A program made the position numbers and the translations under genes. From DASQDN01 sp963844855 (GTDB taxonomy: Bacteria; Acidobacteriota; Terriglobia; Bryobacterales; Bryobacteraceae): a stretch of DNA of 64,000 bases. The stretch is from positions 248,001 to 312,000 of the forward strand of contig CAWJQP010000072.1 in the NCBI GenBank assembly GCA_963844855.1. The letters are read 5' to 3'. The number at the start of each line of letters is the position of its first letter. The stretch's first letter is position 1. The notes beneath the pieces are model-generated. The model saw only the letters and a program-made list of their open reading frames with translations, searched no databases and was not told the origin of the DNA. Below, in pieces: positions 26,702 through 36,547 of the stretch.

Positions 26702-29700
26702 CTAGAACGCGAAACGCAACGCAAACTGCATCTGCCGCGGATTGCCGACCGTGCTGGTGATCGTCCCCGCAGCAGCCGAGCCGATAGCAGAATTGGGTAG
26801 GTTGAACGCCGGCGTATTCGTCAGGTTGAACGACTCCGCGCGGAACTGCAAACTACGGGTTTCGGTGAAGTTGAAGCTCTTGAAGATTGAGAAGTCGAGA
26901 TTAATTCGACCCGGTCCTCGCAAGATGTTCCGTCCACCGTTGCCGTACGTGTACTGCTGTGGAACGCCCCACGCGGCGTCGGCTGTATTGAAGCTCGTAT
27001 CGAACCACAGATTGGGAGTTGGATTGTCGATCTCTCCACTCTTGCGGCGATCCGGCCGACTACCTCCAGCATTCGACACGCTGTTGTTGAGCGTCGGGGT
27101 AAACGGCAATCCGGTTTGCCATGTGAAGATTCCGTTTGTTTGCCAGCCACCGGCAATCGCGTTCAGGAATCGGCATTCTCGATGTCGAACTTCTTGCCCC
27201 TGCCCCACGGCAATTCGTAGTTCGTGCTGTGGGTGAAGCGATGGCGAATATCGAAACCGCTGTCGCCGTGATCGTTATTGCGATAGCGAATGTCCTGAGG
27301 AAAAGGTCCATTGGCCGCGCCGCCGAAAGCGTTCGGTACGTTATCGATCGAATGCGCCCACGTGTAGGCGGAGAGGAAGCTCATCCCGGATGAGAATCGC
27401 TTTTCCATCGTGGCCTGCATGGAGTGATAGTTCGCCCGACCGTCGCTGGTCATATAACTGACGTTCACGACGTTTGGAGCAATGTTGCGCAACGGCCGCC
27501 GAGTCGCGGTCGGAGTTGGACCCGGATCCGGCTGATTGTAGTTGAATACGTAATCGAGTTCGCGGCCGAGGTTGCCGACATAGCCGACCTTAAAGACCAT
27601 GTTCCAAGGCAGTTCCTGCTGGAGTTGCAGATTGAACTGCATCACCGAACCGTTCTTGAAGTTGGGATTCACAGCCAGGAAGTCGCCTGTCGGATTCGCG
27701 GTCACAGATTCGAAAGCCAGGTTCTGCAGTGGCCGGAATCCCTGAGACATCGTACGCGGAGTATTCGAGAACTGATCGATGGTCTCAGTTTGAATCGGAC
27801 CAAACGGGGTTTGGCGGTGCATGCGCAGGGAAACGGATTCGCTTCCTTGCGTGTTGTAGTACATTCCAAACCCACCGCGAACCACCGTGCTCGAGCTTGC
27901 TTTATAGGCAAACCCGAAACGCGGCGCCCAGTTGTTCGTATCCGGATTCACACCGGCTCGTGAGTCGGTGTTGAAGCCGGCGATTAGGAGTTTGCCCGTG
28001 ACAACATCAAAATTTGTCCAGCGGTCTGCGACTTCACTGTACGGGGTGTCGTACTCATAGCGCAGGCCGAGGTTCAGCGTCAGACGATCCGACACGCGCC
28101 AGTCGTCTTGAACGAATCCACCCCATTCCGTTCCTCGGATGCCGGGATACACCAGGAGGAAATCCTGTTCGATCAACGCCGCTGTTCCGAGCAGGAAACT
28201 CGCCATTGTGTCGCCGGTATTAGCGGTTGCCGACGGATTGGTCGTAAAGGTCGAATCGAAATTGAACCGCCCACTACCTCGATTGGTCTGGAACTGGCTC
28301 AACTGCCGACGCCGTGCTTCGATGCCGTACTTGAACGTATGACGTCCGCGAAGGTTCGTGAATGTGACCGTGGGATGGAAAGTGTTTTCGATACGAAGGA
28401 TCGGAAGTGAACGCGTCTGCCCGATGCCTTGATAGCCTGCCATACCTGTGATGGAAATGCCGTTTGCTTGCGGACCTTGGTTGGCGTTCGGGATCCCGAG
28501 TTTTTCGCCAAGCCGTGCGCCTTCCACCGCTCCTTCCTGCCGGTAGTCAAGATTGAACCGATTGAAGCCCATCCTGGCGTCCATCAGGAACGTTGGCGTA
28601 ATGGTGCGAGTCCAACTCAGAACTGCATGATGAGCGACGAGAGCTGAATCACCGGCAAAGGTGCCTTCGTTACCCAACCCGACGGGCTGGTCGAGACCGG
28701 GTAAGGACACGTTGGGGAAGGTTGAGGGTTTGGTCGTGGTCGTATCCTGACGCGAGTAGCGTCCGAACACGAAGTCTTTGTCCGACAAGTTCCAGTCACC
28801 GCGGCCGTCGCCCTGATTCCAGGTTTGCTTCTCTTTGAGAATACTGGTGTGATTGTTTACCAATCCTGCGCGCTGCGGCAAGGGATAGGCGTTGATGAGC
28901 TTTACAGCAACCGGATCCCATCGATTCTGCGGGATCTGCCGATTCGGAAACGCATCCCGCAGGAAGCGGCCAGGGTTGTTTGGATCAGGCCGCACAGAGA
29001 ACGGATCGAAGATATCGCGAACGGCGCTGAAATCGCCGCGGCGCATCGCTTCGGTCGGTACTGTGTTCACACTGACGTTTTCGCGTCGTTTCTGGAATCC
29101 TTCATAGTTCGCAAAGAAGAATACCTTGTTCTTAACGACGGGACCGCCAAAGCTCGCTCCGTATTGGTTCTGGCGGAACGCAGGCTTCGCCTGACCAACT
29201 GGCGCGAAGTATTCGCGCGCATCGAACTTGTCGTTTCGAAGAAACTCGTATGCGCTGCCATGGAATTCGTTCGATCCAGACTTTGAAATGACGTTGACCG
29301 TCGCGCCAGCGTTGCGGCCCTGCTCGGCGGCGAACATGTTGGTTTGTATCTTGAACTCACGTACGGCCTCAACGCTGGGACGTAGTGTGATCGAAAGCGT
29401 GAGACGTTCATTGTTGTCGACGCCATCGTAAAGGAAGTTATTCGAACCCTCGCGGTTTCCGTTTGAGAATAACTCCGAGCCTGGACGAGAATCGTCCGGT
29501 CGGGTGCCGCTCATGATCGTGCCGGTCGCGCTGAATCCAACTCCGGTAACACCCGGTCCGAGCGTCGCGAGTTGTACAAAGTTGCGGCCGTTCAGCGGAA
29601 GTTCCGTGATCTGCTTATTCTCAATTACCTGACCGATGGAAGATGTGTCCGATTCGATCAGTGGGGCCGCCGAAGTGACTTGTACCGATTCGGTAACTGC

Positions 29701-30048
29701 TCCCAGTTCAAGAGCAAAATCGAGACGCGCCACCTGGTTGACTTCAAGACTTACGTTTTCCTGAACGATGGGTCGAAAACCATCTTTCTGGATGTTGACC
29801 CTGTACCGTCCCGGAGGCAGCAATGGAATTGCGAAATTGCCGCTTTCGTCGGTTGTTGCTTCTCGAGTGACGTCCGTTTCAACGTTCGTTACGCGGACCG
29901 TCGCGCCGGCAACAACAGCGCCACTCTTGTCTTTGAGATTGCCGTTGATTTGTGAAGTGGTTTGCCCAACCAGAAGTTGAGCAGTTAGAAGAGCAAACAA
30001 GGCTGCGAACCTTACCCAGAGCATGCTGGGCGTATTACGACTGATCAT
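26702..30048 (-). pseudogene. TonB-dependent receptor with carboxypeptidase-like N-terminal domain (Oar-like), frameshifted
   Basis: The ATG at 30048 (MISRNTPSMLWV) follows an AAAAGGGAA box. A signal peptide is followed by a carboxypeptidase-regulatory domain ('SGAVVAGATVRVTNVETDV'), a plug domain with 'ELPLNGRNF' and 'YDGVDNNE', and a long beta-barrel. The first frame stops at 27163 after 'LPWGRGKKFDIENA'. The barrel's last 150 residues ('FLNAIAGGWQTNGIFTWQTGLP' to the terminal Phe of FALRFAF) continue in the frame ending at 26702. Loss of one base near 27172, probably in a C run, explains it. The C-terminal Phe is the normal outer-membrane protein signature, so the gene is otherwise complete. 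It probably imports glycans or peptides. Confidence 0.88.
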
Positions 30049-30126
30049 TGTCGGATTCCCTTTTGCAACGTGGACTTCTTGATCGGAATGTAGCACATCT
30101 TAAACGAGTTAGTACAGAATTGACAT

Positions 30127-30621
30127 ATGGAGCCTTGGCTGACTGGTAAGTTGAATGACGTTTCTCCGCTCTTGGCAGCGCTTTTGTACTCGTTCGAACA
30201 GACGCGAGAGGATCTGCGACGTTGGACCGACGGATTGTCAGAGGAACAAATCTGGCGGCGGAGAGGGGAGATCGGGTCTGTCGGGTTTCACATCCGGCAT
30301 ATTGCCGGAAGCGTGGACAGGTTGCTCACCTATGCCGACGGAGGACAACTCGACGAACGCCAACTTCTCGAGCTCAAAAGCGAACAGAACGACGGTGGTC
30401 TATCGCGAGACCAGTTGCTGGCACTACTCGATGAGAAGCTTTCGAAAGCAGAAACGGTTGTACGAGCGATTGATCCCTCTTCGTTCTCTGCTGTGCGGGA
30501 GATCGGCCGCAAGCGGACGCCGGTCCCGCTTGGTGTACTGCTGGTCCACATTTCCGAACATACACAACGACATGTTGGAGCCGCGATCGTCACGTCTAAG
30601 ATAGTGCGAGTCCCTGTCTAA
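30127..30621 (+). CDS. DinB-family protein
   Basis: This 164-residue four-helix-bundle protein has the three metal-binding histidines of the DinB/YfiT superfamily, in 'FHIRHIAGS' and 'HISEHTQRHVG'. Family members include thiol-dependent transferases, many of unknown function. The gene is transcribed alone, divergent from the TonB receptor. A terminator lies in the short gap before the convergent aldolase gene. Confidence 0.85.
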   Translation: MEPWLTGKLNDVSPLLAALLYSFEQTREDLRRWTDGLSEEQIWRRRGEIGSVGFHIRHIAGSVDRLLTYADGGQLDERQLLELKSEQNDGGLSRDQLLALLDEKLSKAETVVRAIDPSSFSAVREIGRKRTPVPLGVLLVHISEHTQRHVGAAIVTSKIVRVPV

Positions 30622-30638
30622 CGCGGCAAAAGCAAAAA

Positions 30639-30660
30639 GGCCGGACACACTAGTCCGGCC
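30639..30660 (-). terminator. Rho-independent terminator of the aldolase gene
   Basis: GGCCGGAC (30639-30646) and GTCCGGCC (30653-30660) form an eight-base-pair stem with a six-base loop. On the minus strand it is followed by a TTTTTGCTTTT tract, so it fits the end of the aldolase transcript. On the plus strand the T-run is weak. Confidence 0.85.
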
Positions 30661-30684
30661 GTTTGCATTAATTGGAAATGATCG

Positions 30685-31710
30685 TTAGGCCGTAACCGGC
30701 TGTTCCTTGTACTTCTGCGCCATCTTCTCGAGCGGAATCGGCGCGTAACCTGCGTTGCCGGCCTGACCAAACGAAATCATACGAGCTCTGACGACTTGCT
30801 TCATCGCCTCGCGCGCAGGCTTCATGTAGTAACGAAGATCGAACTCTTCCGGCTTTTCAAAGAGGGCTTTACGGACGGCAGCGGTCATCGCCAGGCGATT
30901 ATCGGTGTCGACATTGATCTTGCGAACGCCATGCCGGATACCACGCTGGATCTCCTCGACCGGTACGCCGTAAGTCTCCTTGATCTTGCCGCCGTATTTA
31001 TTGATCTCGTCGACGAGTTCCTTGGGAACGCTCGACGATCCGTGCATCACGAGATGCGTATTCGGCAACTTGCGATGAATCTCCTCGATCCTTGACATCA
31101 CGAGAACTTCGCCGGTCGGCTTCTTGGAGAACTTATAGGCGCCATGGCTTGTCCCGATCGCCACTGCGAGAGCGTCGATCCCTGTGCGCTCGACAAACTC
31201 GACGGCCTCATCGGGGTCAGTCAGGTGCGCCAAAGCGTCTACATCGGCGCCGTGACCGTCTTCAATACCGCCTAGGCAACCAAGTTCGCCCTCGACAGTT
31301 ACACCTCGAGCGTGCGCAATCTCGACTACTTCGCGCGTGACACGAACGTTGTATTCGAAATCAGCTGGAGTCTTGCCGTCGGGCATGAGCGAGCCGTCCA
31401 TCATGACGCTCGTAAATCCCATTTCGATGGCCGAGATGCACGTCTCAGGGCTGTTGCCGTGATCCTGATGCAATGCGATCGGAATCTCGGGATACAGTTC
31501 GGTTGCCGCGAGCATCAGGTGATACAGGAACCGGTCGTTCGTGTATCCACGAGCGCCACGGCTCGCCTGGACGATGACCGGCGACTTCGTTTCACGGGCA
31601 GCCTCCATGATCGCCTGGATCTGCTCCATGTTATTCACGTTGAAAGCGCCGACGCCGTAGCCGCCTTTCGAAGCTTCATCAAGAAGCTGCCGCATCGAAA
31701 CCATTGCCAT
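30685..31710 (-). CDS. fba: Class II fructose-bisphosphate aldolase
   Basis: The 341-residue zinc-dependent aldolase splits fructose-1,6-bisphosphate into two triose phosphates in glycolysis and makes it in gluconeogenesis. The diagnostic blocks are present: 'ALHQDHGNS' with a Zn ligand, 'GTSHGAYKF', 'VMHGSSS' and 'INVDTDNR'. A strong ribosome binding site (GGGAGGA) precedes the ATG at 31710. It is a single-gene unit with its own terminator at 30639-30660. Tagatose-bisphosphate or related aldolase activity cannot be excluded. Confidence 0.93.
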   Translation of the reverse strand: MAMVSMRQLLDEASKGGYGVGAFNVNNMEQIQAIMEAARETKSPVIVQASRGARGYTNDRFLYHLMLAATELYPEIPIALHQDHGNSPETCISAIEMGFTSVMMDGSLMPDGKTPADFEYNVRVTREVVEIAHARGVTVEGELGCLGGIEDGHGADVDALAHLTDPDEAVEFVERTGIDALAVAIGTSHGAYKFSKKPTGEVLVMSRIEEIHRKLPNTHLVMHGSSSVPKELVDEINKYGGKIKETYGVPVEEIQRGIRHGVRKINVDTDNRLAMTAAVRKALFEKPEEFDLRYYMKPAREAMKQVVRARMISFGQAGNAGYAPIPLEKMAQKYKEQPVTA

Positions 31711-31931
31711 AAAGAAATTCCTCCCTCGAGTTGGTTTACGGATTGAGATGGGTTTCCAAAACGCGAGCGAGGCTCACTCAAATTACGGAAACGCCGGTTT
31801 ACGAAAAAGACTTCGGGGCTTTCCCTGACCAAAGATTTTATCACGCGCGTTATTGTCTGCCGACCGATGCGATTAGCACCACTTTCAGTTGTAAACAAAC
31901 TGAAACAGCGGTACCCTAACAGGAAATGCAA

Positions 31932-34900
31932 ATGAGGGTCAGGTCTCTGCTGTACATTTTTCTCATATTAGTGGCTGGGACTTTGTCCGCCCAGGTCACC
32001 ACTTCCCGTCTGACAGGCACGGTACAAGACGCGAGCGGCGCTGCCGTTTCCGGCGCGACGATCACCGTCCGGAACGAAGAAACCGGACTGGCTCGCACGG
32101 CGACTTTGACGGAATCCGGTATTTTTACGTTTGATGCCATCCCGACCGGCCTCTACACGGTCGAAGTTGAGGCGCCGGGATTCAAAAAGGTCTCGCTCAA
32201 AAATAACGAAGTCCGCATCGGACAACCAACGACGGTCAACGCGACACTCGAAGTCGGGCAAGTCACGGAAACGGTGGAAGTGGTGGGAGCCGCTGAAACC
32301 GTGCAGACAAGCACATCGGGCAACTACGGAAACGTGCTCACCGAGCAACTTATCCGCGATCTGCCGATTGTTGGCACGCGCGGTCGAAATCCGCTGAACC
32401 TCGTCATGCTGCAACCCGGCACATTCGACGGCGCGAATACCGGAGGAGGGTTTCACGTCCACGGCGCGCGGGATCGCGCCTGGAACTTTACGCTCGACGG
32501 CATCGACAATAACGATCCGAGCGCAGGTGGTTCGAACTTTGCGCCGACCCGCACGAATCCCGACTCGTTGAGCGAGTTCCGAGTCGTTACGAGCAACCCG
32601 ACGGCGGATGTCGGTCGCAATAGCGGCGCCAACGTGATGCTCGTTACCAAGAGCGGTACGAACCAGTTTCATGGTACCGGCTTCTGGTTTTACCGCACCC
32701 CGATGCTGAATGCCAATGAATGGGCTAATAACTTCAATAACCTTGGCAAACGCCAGTTTGTTCAGAATATTTACGGCGGCAGCATCGGTGGACCCATTTG
32801 GCGCAATAAGACATTCTTCTTCGTGAATCTGCAGCGCTTGGCGGCGTCCGAAACACGTACGGTCAATCGGCTTACGTACACTGCGGACGCCCGTCGTGGG
32901 CTGCTGCGCTATGTTTCGGGCGGACGGAATCGCCCCTTCGGCCAGACCGGTGCTTCTGTCGACGCCGCCGGCAATCCAGTGGCGGGAGTGAACCTCGCGA
33001 CCTACAACGTTGTGGCAAATGACCCGCAGCGCCTCGGTCTCGATCCGACCATCGCTGCCGCTGTTGCAAAGCTTCCGCTGCCAAATAATTTCCAGGGCGG
33101 CGACGGGCTCAACACCGCGTACTACACGTGGTCTGCTCCGGTGAACGAGAAGCAGCAGGACAACACGATCAAAATCGATCATCAGTTCAACGACAAGCAT
33201 TCGGTCTTCGGACGAGGCTCCTGGGGATATCAGGATTCCGTTTGCGATGCCGCAAACTCGGGTACCGCCTTCTTCCCGGGTACAGGCTGCAACGTCAATA
33301 CGGAGCGTGGTCCGAAAAACATCGCCGCCAGTTGGCGCTATGTGGTGACTCCGAACATCATTAACGAATTCATCTTCGGGCATAGCGAGTTCACCTTCAA
33401 TTTCCTCAGTCCGCTCGCGCAACCTGGCGCGCTTTTCTTCCGGGGTGGGGACGGCGGCGGAACGGTGACCAACAACCTCGGCGCAGCCGATGCTCCGGTG
33501 TTGGTCGAGAATCTTTCTTATGCGATCGGGAATCTCCGCACGATCCGCACACGCCAGTTCGTGGATAACCTGACGTTCGTCAAGAGCGCTCACACATTCA
33601 AGACCGGCTTCAACCTTCGCTTCGTGCAGCACGCGGACATTCGCGGATCGGTTGGCGGCGCAAATGCGAACACGACTGTCGACTTCAGCGCGGCGATAAA
33701 CACGATCAATCCCGCGGCGTTCAACATTCCGAGCGATTTGAACGTACAGTTCGATCGGCCGGAATTCGACCGCAATATCAACTTCCTGCTTGGCAGAGTC
33801 GGATCTGTTTCGCGCGGCTTTCCTTCCGATGGCCAGAGCTATGTGGATGATCTGCTGCGCGTCAAGGGTCAGTATGGCGAAATGGAAATGTATTTCCAGG
33901 ACACGTGGAAAGTCCGGCGCAATCTCACCATCGATCTCGGACTTCGTTGGGAACTGCGCAACGCGCCAAGCGAAGCGAGCGATTTGATTGCGGCTCCAGA
34001 TCAGCCTCTCGTCAATGGGGCGCCTCCCACGCTTACGGCCAAGTGGATTCAAGGGCAGCCGTTTTATAAGAAGGACTGGAACAATCTTGGACCTTCGATC
34101 GGCATCGCGTGGGATCCGTTCGGAGCAGGGAAGACCTCGATCCGCTCGAACTACCGTATTGCCTATGACCGGCTTCCCACTTTTGGTCTGTCTACGATCT
34201 TCCAGACATTACCGGGAATCACAACAGGAATCACGGACAACACGTTCGGCCAGGGCGGAGGTCGCTTAGCCAATGTTCCTCAAATCAATCCTCCTAATGT
34301 TCCGCCCTCGTCGCTGGCTCAGCCGACCCCGTACACCACGAACACCATCACCGTGGTCGATCCGAATATCGAAGTGGCGACGACGCACATGTGGGCGTTC
34401 GGCATCCAGCAGGAGATCGCGCCCCGAACCGTGTTATCGGTCGATTACATTGGCCGGCGCGCTTACAATTTGTACGGTTCCTACAATGCCAATCAAGCTG
34501 AGATTTTCCAGAACGGGTTCTTAAATGCGTTTAAGGTAGCGCAAGGCGGAGGCGAGAGCGCGCTACTCGACCAGTTGACGCGGCCTGATACGCGTCGCAC
34601 CGCGACTGAATCGGGCGCGGCGTTCCTCCGACGCCAGTTCGCAAGTGATATGGCGCTGAACAACGTCGGTATTGTTGCGCAGAACCTTGGCCAAAGGTTC
34701 GAACGCAATGCGGCCGGACAGACGGTGAGCGCAACCTCTCTCTCCGGCCTCGGACCATTCTTCTTCTTTCCGTTTCCTCAGTTCGGCCAAATGCGTGTCA
34801 TCGAATCGAATGACTTCTCTACGTATCATGGGTTAGAGCTTCAAGTGCTTCGACGCATGACCAAGGGACTGGAAGCGCAGTTTAGCTGGACCTGGTCGAA

Positions 34901-35600
34901 GTCGCTCGATACCCGGTCGTTCGATCCCTCGCTGACTTTGTATGGAACAGGTACCCAGCAGCAGGCGACCTCGCATCCCTTCGACATCAACAACCGCAAA
35001 CTAAACTACGCGCGTTCCGACTTCGACCGCCGGCATGTCCTGAATTCGTACTGGACTTGGGAAGTACCGGTTGGCCGCGGCAAGCGCTATGGTGTCGACA
35101 TGAATCGTGTTGTCGACGGTTTCATCGGTGGTTGGTCAATCTCCGGCTTTCTCCGCTACCAGACTGGACGTCCCTTCACTGTCTTCTCGGGCGCCAACAC
35201 GCTCGGTAACGTGTTTCAGACAACCGTGCAATGCAATGGCTGTTCTCCCAACGATGGCAAGGTGTTCACAAACTCGGCCGGTATCGTGCAGTTCTTCGAT
35301 CAGGCGACGCGCGAGAAGTTCGTTCCAACACCGGCGGGCGAGATCGGCAATACAGGGCGCAACTTTTTCAATCTCCCTCCGACATTCAACATGGATATGT
35401 CGGTATCGAAGCGCTTCGCTATCACTGAGCGGGTCGATTTTCAGATCCGCGCCGATGCGACGAACCTGACTAACACTCCTTTGTGGGAGGTTACCAATTT
35501 AACTGCAGTCCGAACATCGGGGAGCTTCGGAAACTTCACCGGACCGTCGGAACTGACGGGCTCGCGTAAGATCCAACTCGGGGCGAAGATCAACTTCTAA
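31932..35600 (+). CDS. TonB-dependent receptor with carboxypeptidase-like N-terminal domain (Oar-like), intact
   Basis: I prefer the ATG at 31932, which has AGGA at a normal distance, over the ATG at 31926, which abuts it. The 1222-residue protein has a signal peptide (SLLYIFLILVAGTLSA), a carboxypeptidase-regulatory domain ('ASGAAVSGATITVRNEETG'), a plug ('RDLPIVGTRGRNPLNLV', 'LDGIDNNDPS') and a large barrel ending in 'LGAKINF' with terminal Phe. It should sit in the outer membrane and import large substrates using TonB energy. No TonB, ExbB or SusD-type partner is adjacent. The beta-lactamase-like gene starts at the very next base, so the two are co-expressed. Confidence 0.93.
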   Translation: MRVRSLLYIFLILVAGTLSAQVTTSRLTGTVQDASGAAVSGATITVRNEETGLARTATLTESGIFTFDAIPTGLYTVEVEAPGFKKVSLKNNEVRIGQPTTVNATLEVGQVTETVEVVGAAETVQTSTSGNYGNVLTEQLIRDLPIVGTRGRNPLNLVMLQPGTFDGANTGGGFHVHGARDRAWNFTLDGIDNNDPSAGGSNFAPTRTNPDSLSEFRVVTSNPTADVGRNSGANVMLVTKSGTNQFHGTGFWFYRTPMLNANEWANNFNNLGKRQFVQNIYGGSIGGPIWRNKTFFFVNLQRLAASETRTVNRLTYTADARRGLLRYVSGGRNRPFGQTGASVDAAGNPVAGVNLATYNVVANDPQRLGLDPTIAAAVAKLPLPNNFQGGDGLNTAYYTWSAPVNEKQQDNTIKIDHQFNDKHSVFGRGSWGYQDSVCDAANSGTAFFPGTGCNVNTERGPKNIAASWRYVVTPNIINEFIFGHSEFTFNFLSPLAQPGALFFRGGDGGGTVTNNLGAADAPVLVENLSYAIGNLRTIRTRQFVDNLTFVKSAHTFKTGFNLRFVQHADIRGSVGGANANTTVDFSAAINTINPAAFNIPSDLNVQFDRPEFDRNINFLLGRVGSVSRGFPSDGQSYVDDLLRVKGQYGEMEMYFQDTWKVRRNLTIDLGLRWELRNAPSEASDLIAAPDQPLVNGAPPTLTAKWIQGQPFYKKDWNNLGPSIGIAWDPFGAGKTSIRSNYRIAYDRLPTFGLSTIFQTLPGITTGITDNTFGQGGGRLANVPQINPPNVPPSSLAQPTPYTTNTITVVDPNIEVATTHMWAFGIQQEIAPRTVLSVDYIGRRAYNLYGSYNANQAEIFQNGFLNAFKVAQGGGESALLDQLTRPDTRRTATESGAAFLRRQFASDMALNNVGIVAQNLGQRFERNAAGQTVSATSLSGLGPFFFFPFPQFGQMRVIESNDFSTYHGLELQVLRRMTKGLEAQFSWTWSKSLDTRSFDPSLTLYGTGTQQQATSHPFDINNRKLNYARSDFDRRHVLNSYWTWEVPVGRGKRYGVDMNRVVDGFIGGWSISGFLRYQTGRPFTVFSGANTLGNVFQTTVQCNGCSPNDGKVFTNSAGIVQFFDQATREKFVPTPAGEIGNTGRNFFNLPPTFNMDMSVSKRFAITERVDFQIRADATNLTNTPLWEVTNLTAVRTSGSFGNFTGPSELTGSRKIQLGAKINF

Positions 35601-36494
35601 ATGCATCGGCTGATTTTGGTGGCAGCGCTGGCTTTCGCGGCCGGCGCTGCCGCTCAGACCAAGGACAGACTACAAGAGCGCATCGCTGCCTTCCAGGGCA
35701 GCGTTTCGCTTTGTGCGAAGAACCTCGAAACCGGCTCGTCAGTTGGTATTCGAGAGTCCGAGAAGGTGCGCACCGCGAGCACCATCAAGCTGCCAATCAT
35801 GTTGGCCGTTTTCGACGCTGTCGCGCGCGGGAAGGCGAAGTGGGATGAGCCGCTAGTCGTCGCAGCAGCCAATAAAGTCAGCGGCAGTGGCATCATTGGT
35901 TCCGAGGTCTCCGATGGTGTCCAGCTACCGCTCAAGGACGTCGTCAACCTGATGATCGTGCTCAGCGACAACAGCGCCACAAACATGGTGCTGGAACGGT
36001 TCAGCGCCGATGCAGTCAATGCCTACCTCGACAAGCTCGGCATAAAGGACACGCGATCTCTCCGAAAAGTCCGCGGTGATGGAACAGTCCTGAAGTCGCC
36101 CTCGGGTTGGTCCGCCGCGGGGAAACTTCCGGAGAACGAAAAATACGGCCTGGGAGTCTCAACGCCAAAAGATATGGTCACAATCCTCGAGCGCTTGCAC
36201 AAGGGCGAGGTCGTAAATCCAGAGTCGTCGCGTGAGATGATCGCGATCTTGAAGCGATGCCAGGATGATTCCGGAATCCGTCGCAAGCTTTCCGACTATC
36301 CGGTCGCGAACAAGTCTGGCTCTCTCGATGCCTTGCGTTCGGATGTCGGCATCGTATACTCCAAAGGCGGACCGATCGCCATGGCGATTACGGTCGACGG
36401 CATGCCAAAACGGGATTATACGCCCGATAATGCCGGCTCAATTCTGATTGCGGACTTAGCAAAAATACTCGTCGAAGGTCTCGCAACTAAGTAG
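35601..36494 (+). CDS. Class A beta-lactamase-like serine hydrolase
   Basis: The ATG directly follows the TonB receptor stop. The 297-residue protein has a signal peptide (about 1-19) and the serine-hydrolase motifs Ser60-x-x-Lys63 (STIK), Ser122-Asp-Asn124 (SDN) and Lys238-Ser-Gly240 (KSG), in class A order. The omega-loop signature ExxLN that holds the deacylating Glu166 in true class A enzymes is not evident; the region reads 'GKLPENEKYGLG'. It may therefore be a slow beta-lactamase, a penicillin-binding hydrolase or an esterase. Its linkage to an outer-membrane receptor suggests a periplasmic role tied to uptake. Confidence 0.8.
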   Translation: MHRLILVAALAFAAGAAAQTKDRLQERIAAFQGSVSLCAKNLETGSSVGIRESEKVRTASTIKLPIMLAVFDAVARGKAKWDEPLVVAAANKVSGSGIIGSEVSDGVQLPLKDVVNLMIVLSDNSATNMVLERFSADAVNAYLDKLGIKDTRSLRKVRGDGTVLKSPSGWSAAGKLPENEKYGLGVSTPKDMVTILERLHKGEVVNPESSREMIAILKRCQDDSGIRRKLSDYPVANKSGSLDALRSDVGIVYSKGGPIAMAITVDGMPKRDYTPDNAGSILIADLAKILVEGLATK

Positions 36495-36532
36495 TAGAAT
36501 GCGTGTATCCGAAGACGGAATCAGGAAATTCT

Positions 36533-36538
36533 AGGAGG
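36533..36538 (+). promoter_or_regulatory. Ribosome binding site that fixes a GTG start
   Basis: AGGAGG lies nine bases before the GTG at 36548 of the galactonate-dehydratase-like gene. It falls inside the longer frame from 36503, which has no comparable site. Confidence 0.7.
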
Positions 36539-36547
36539 AATGAAGCC

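Noticed and set aside
31968..34052. A 694-codon open frame on the minus strand
   Set aside because: It lies fully antisense to the well-conserved TonB receptor, is rich in Arg and shows no family motifs; long shadow frames are common in GC-rich genes.
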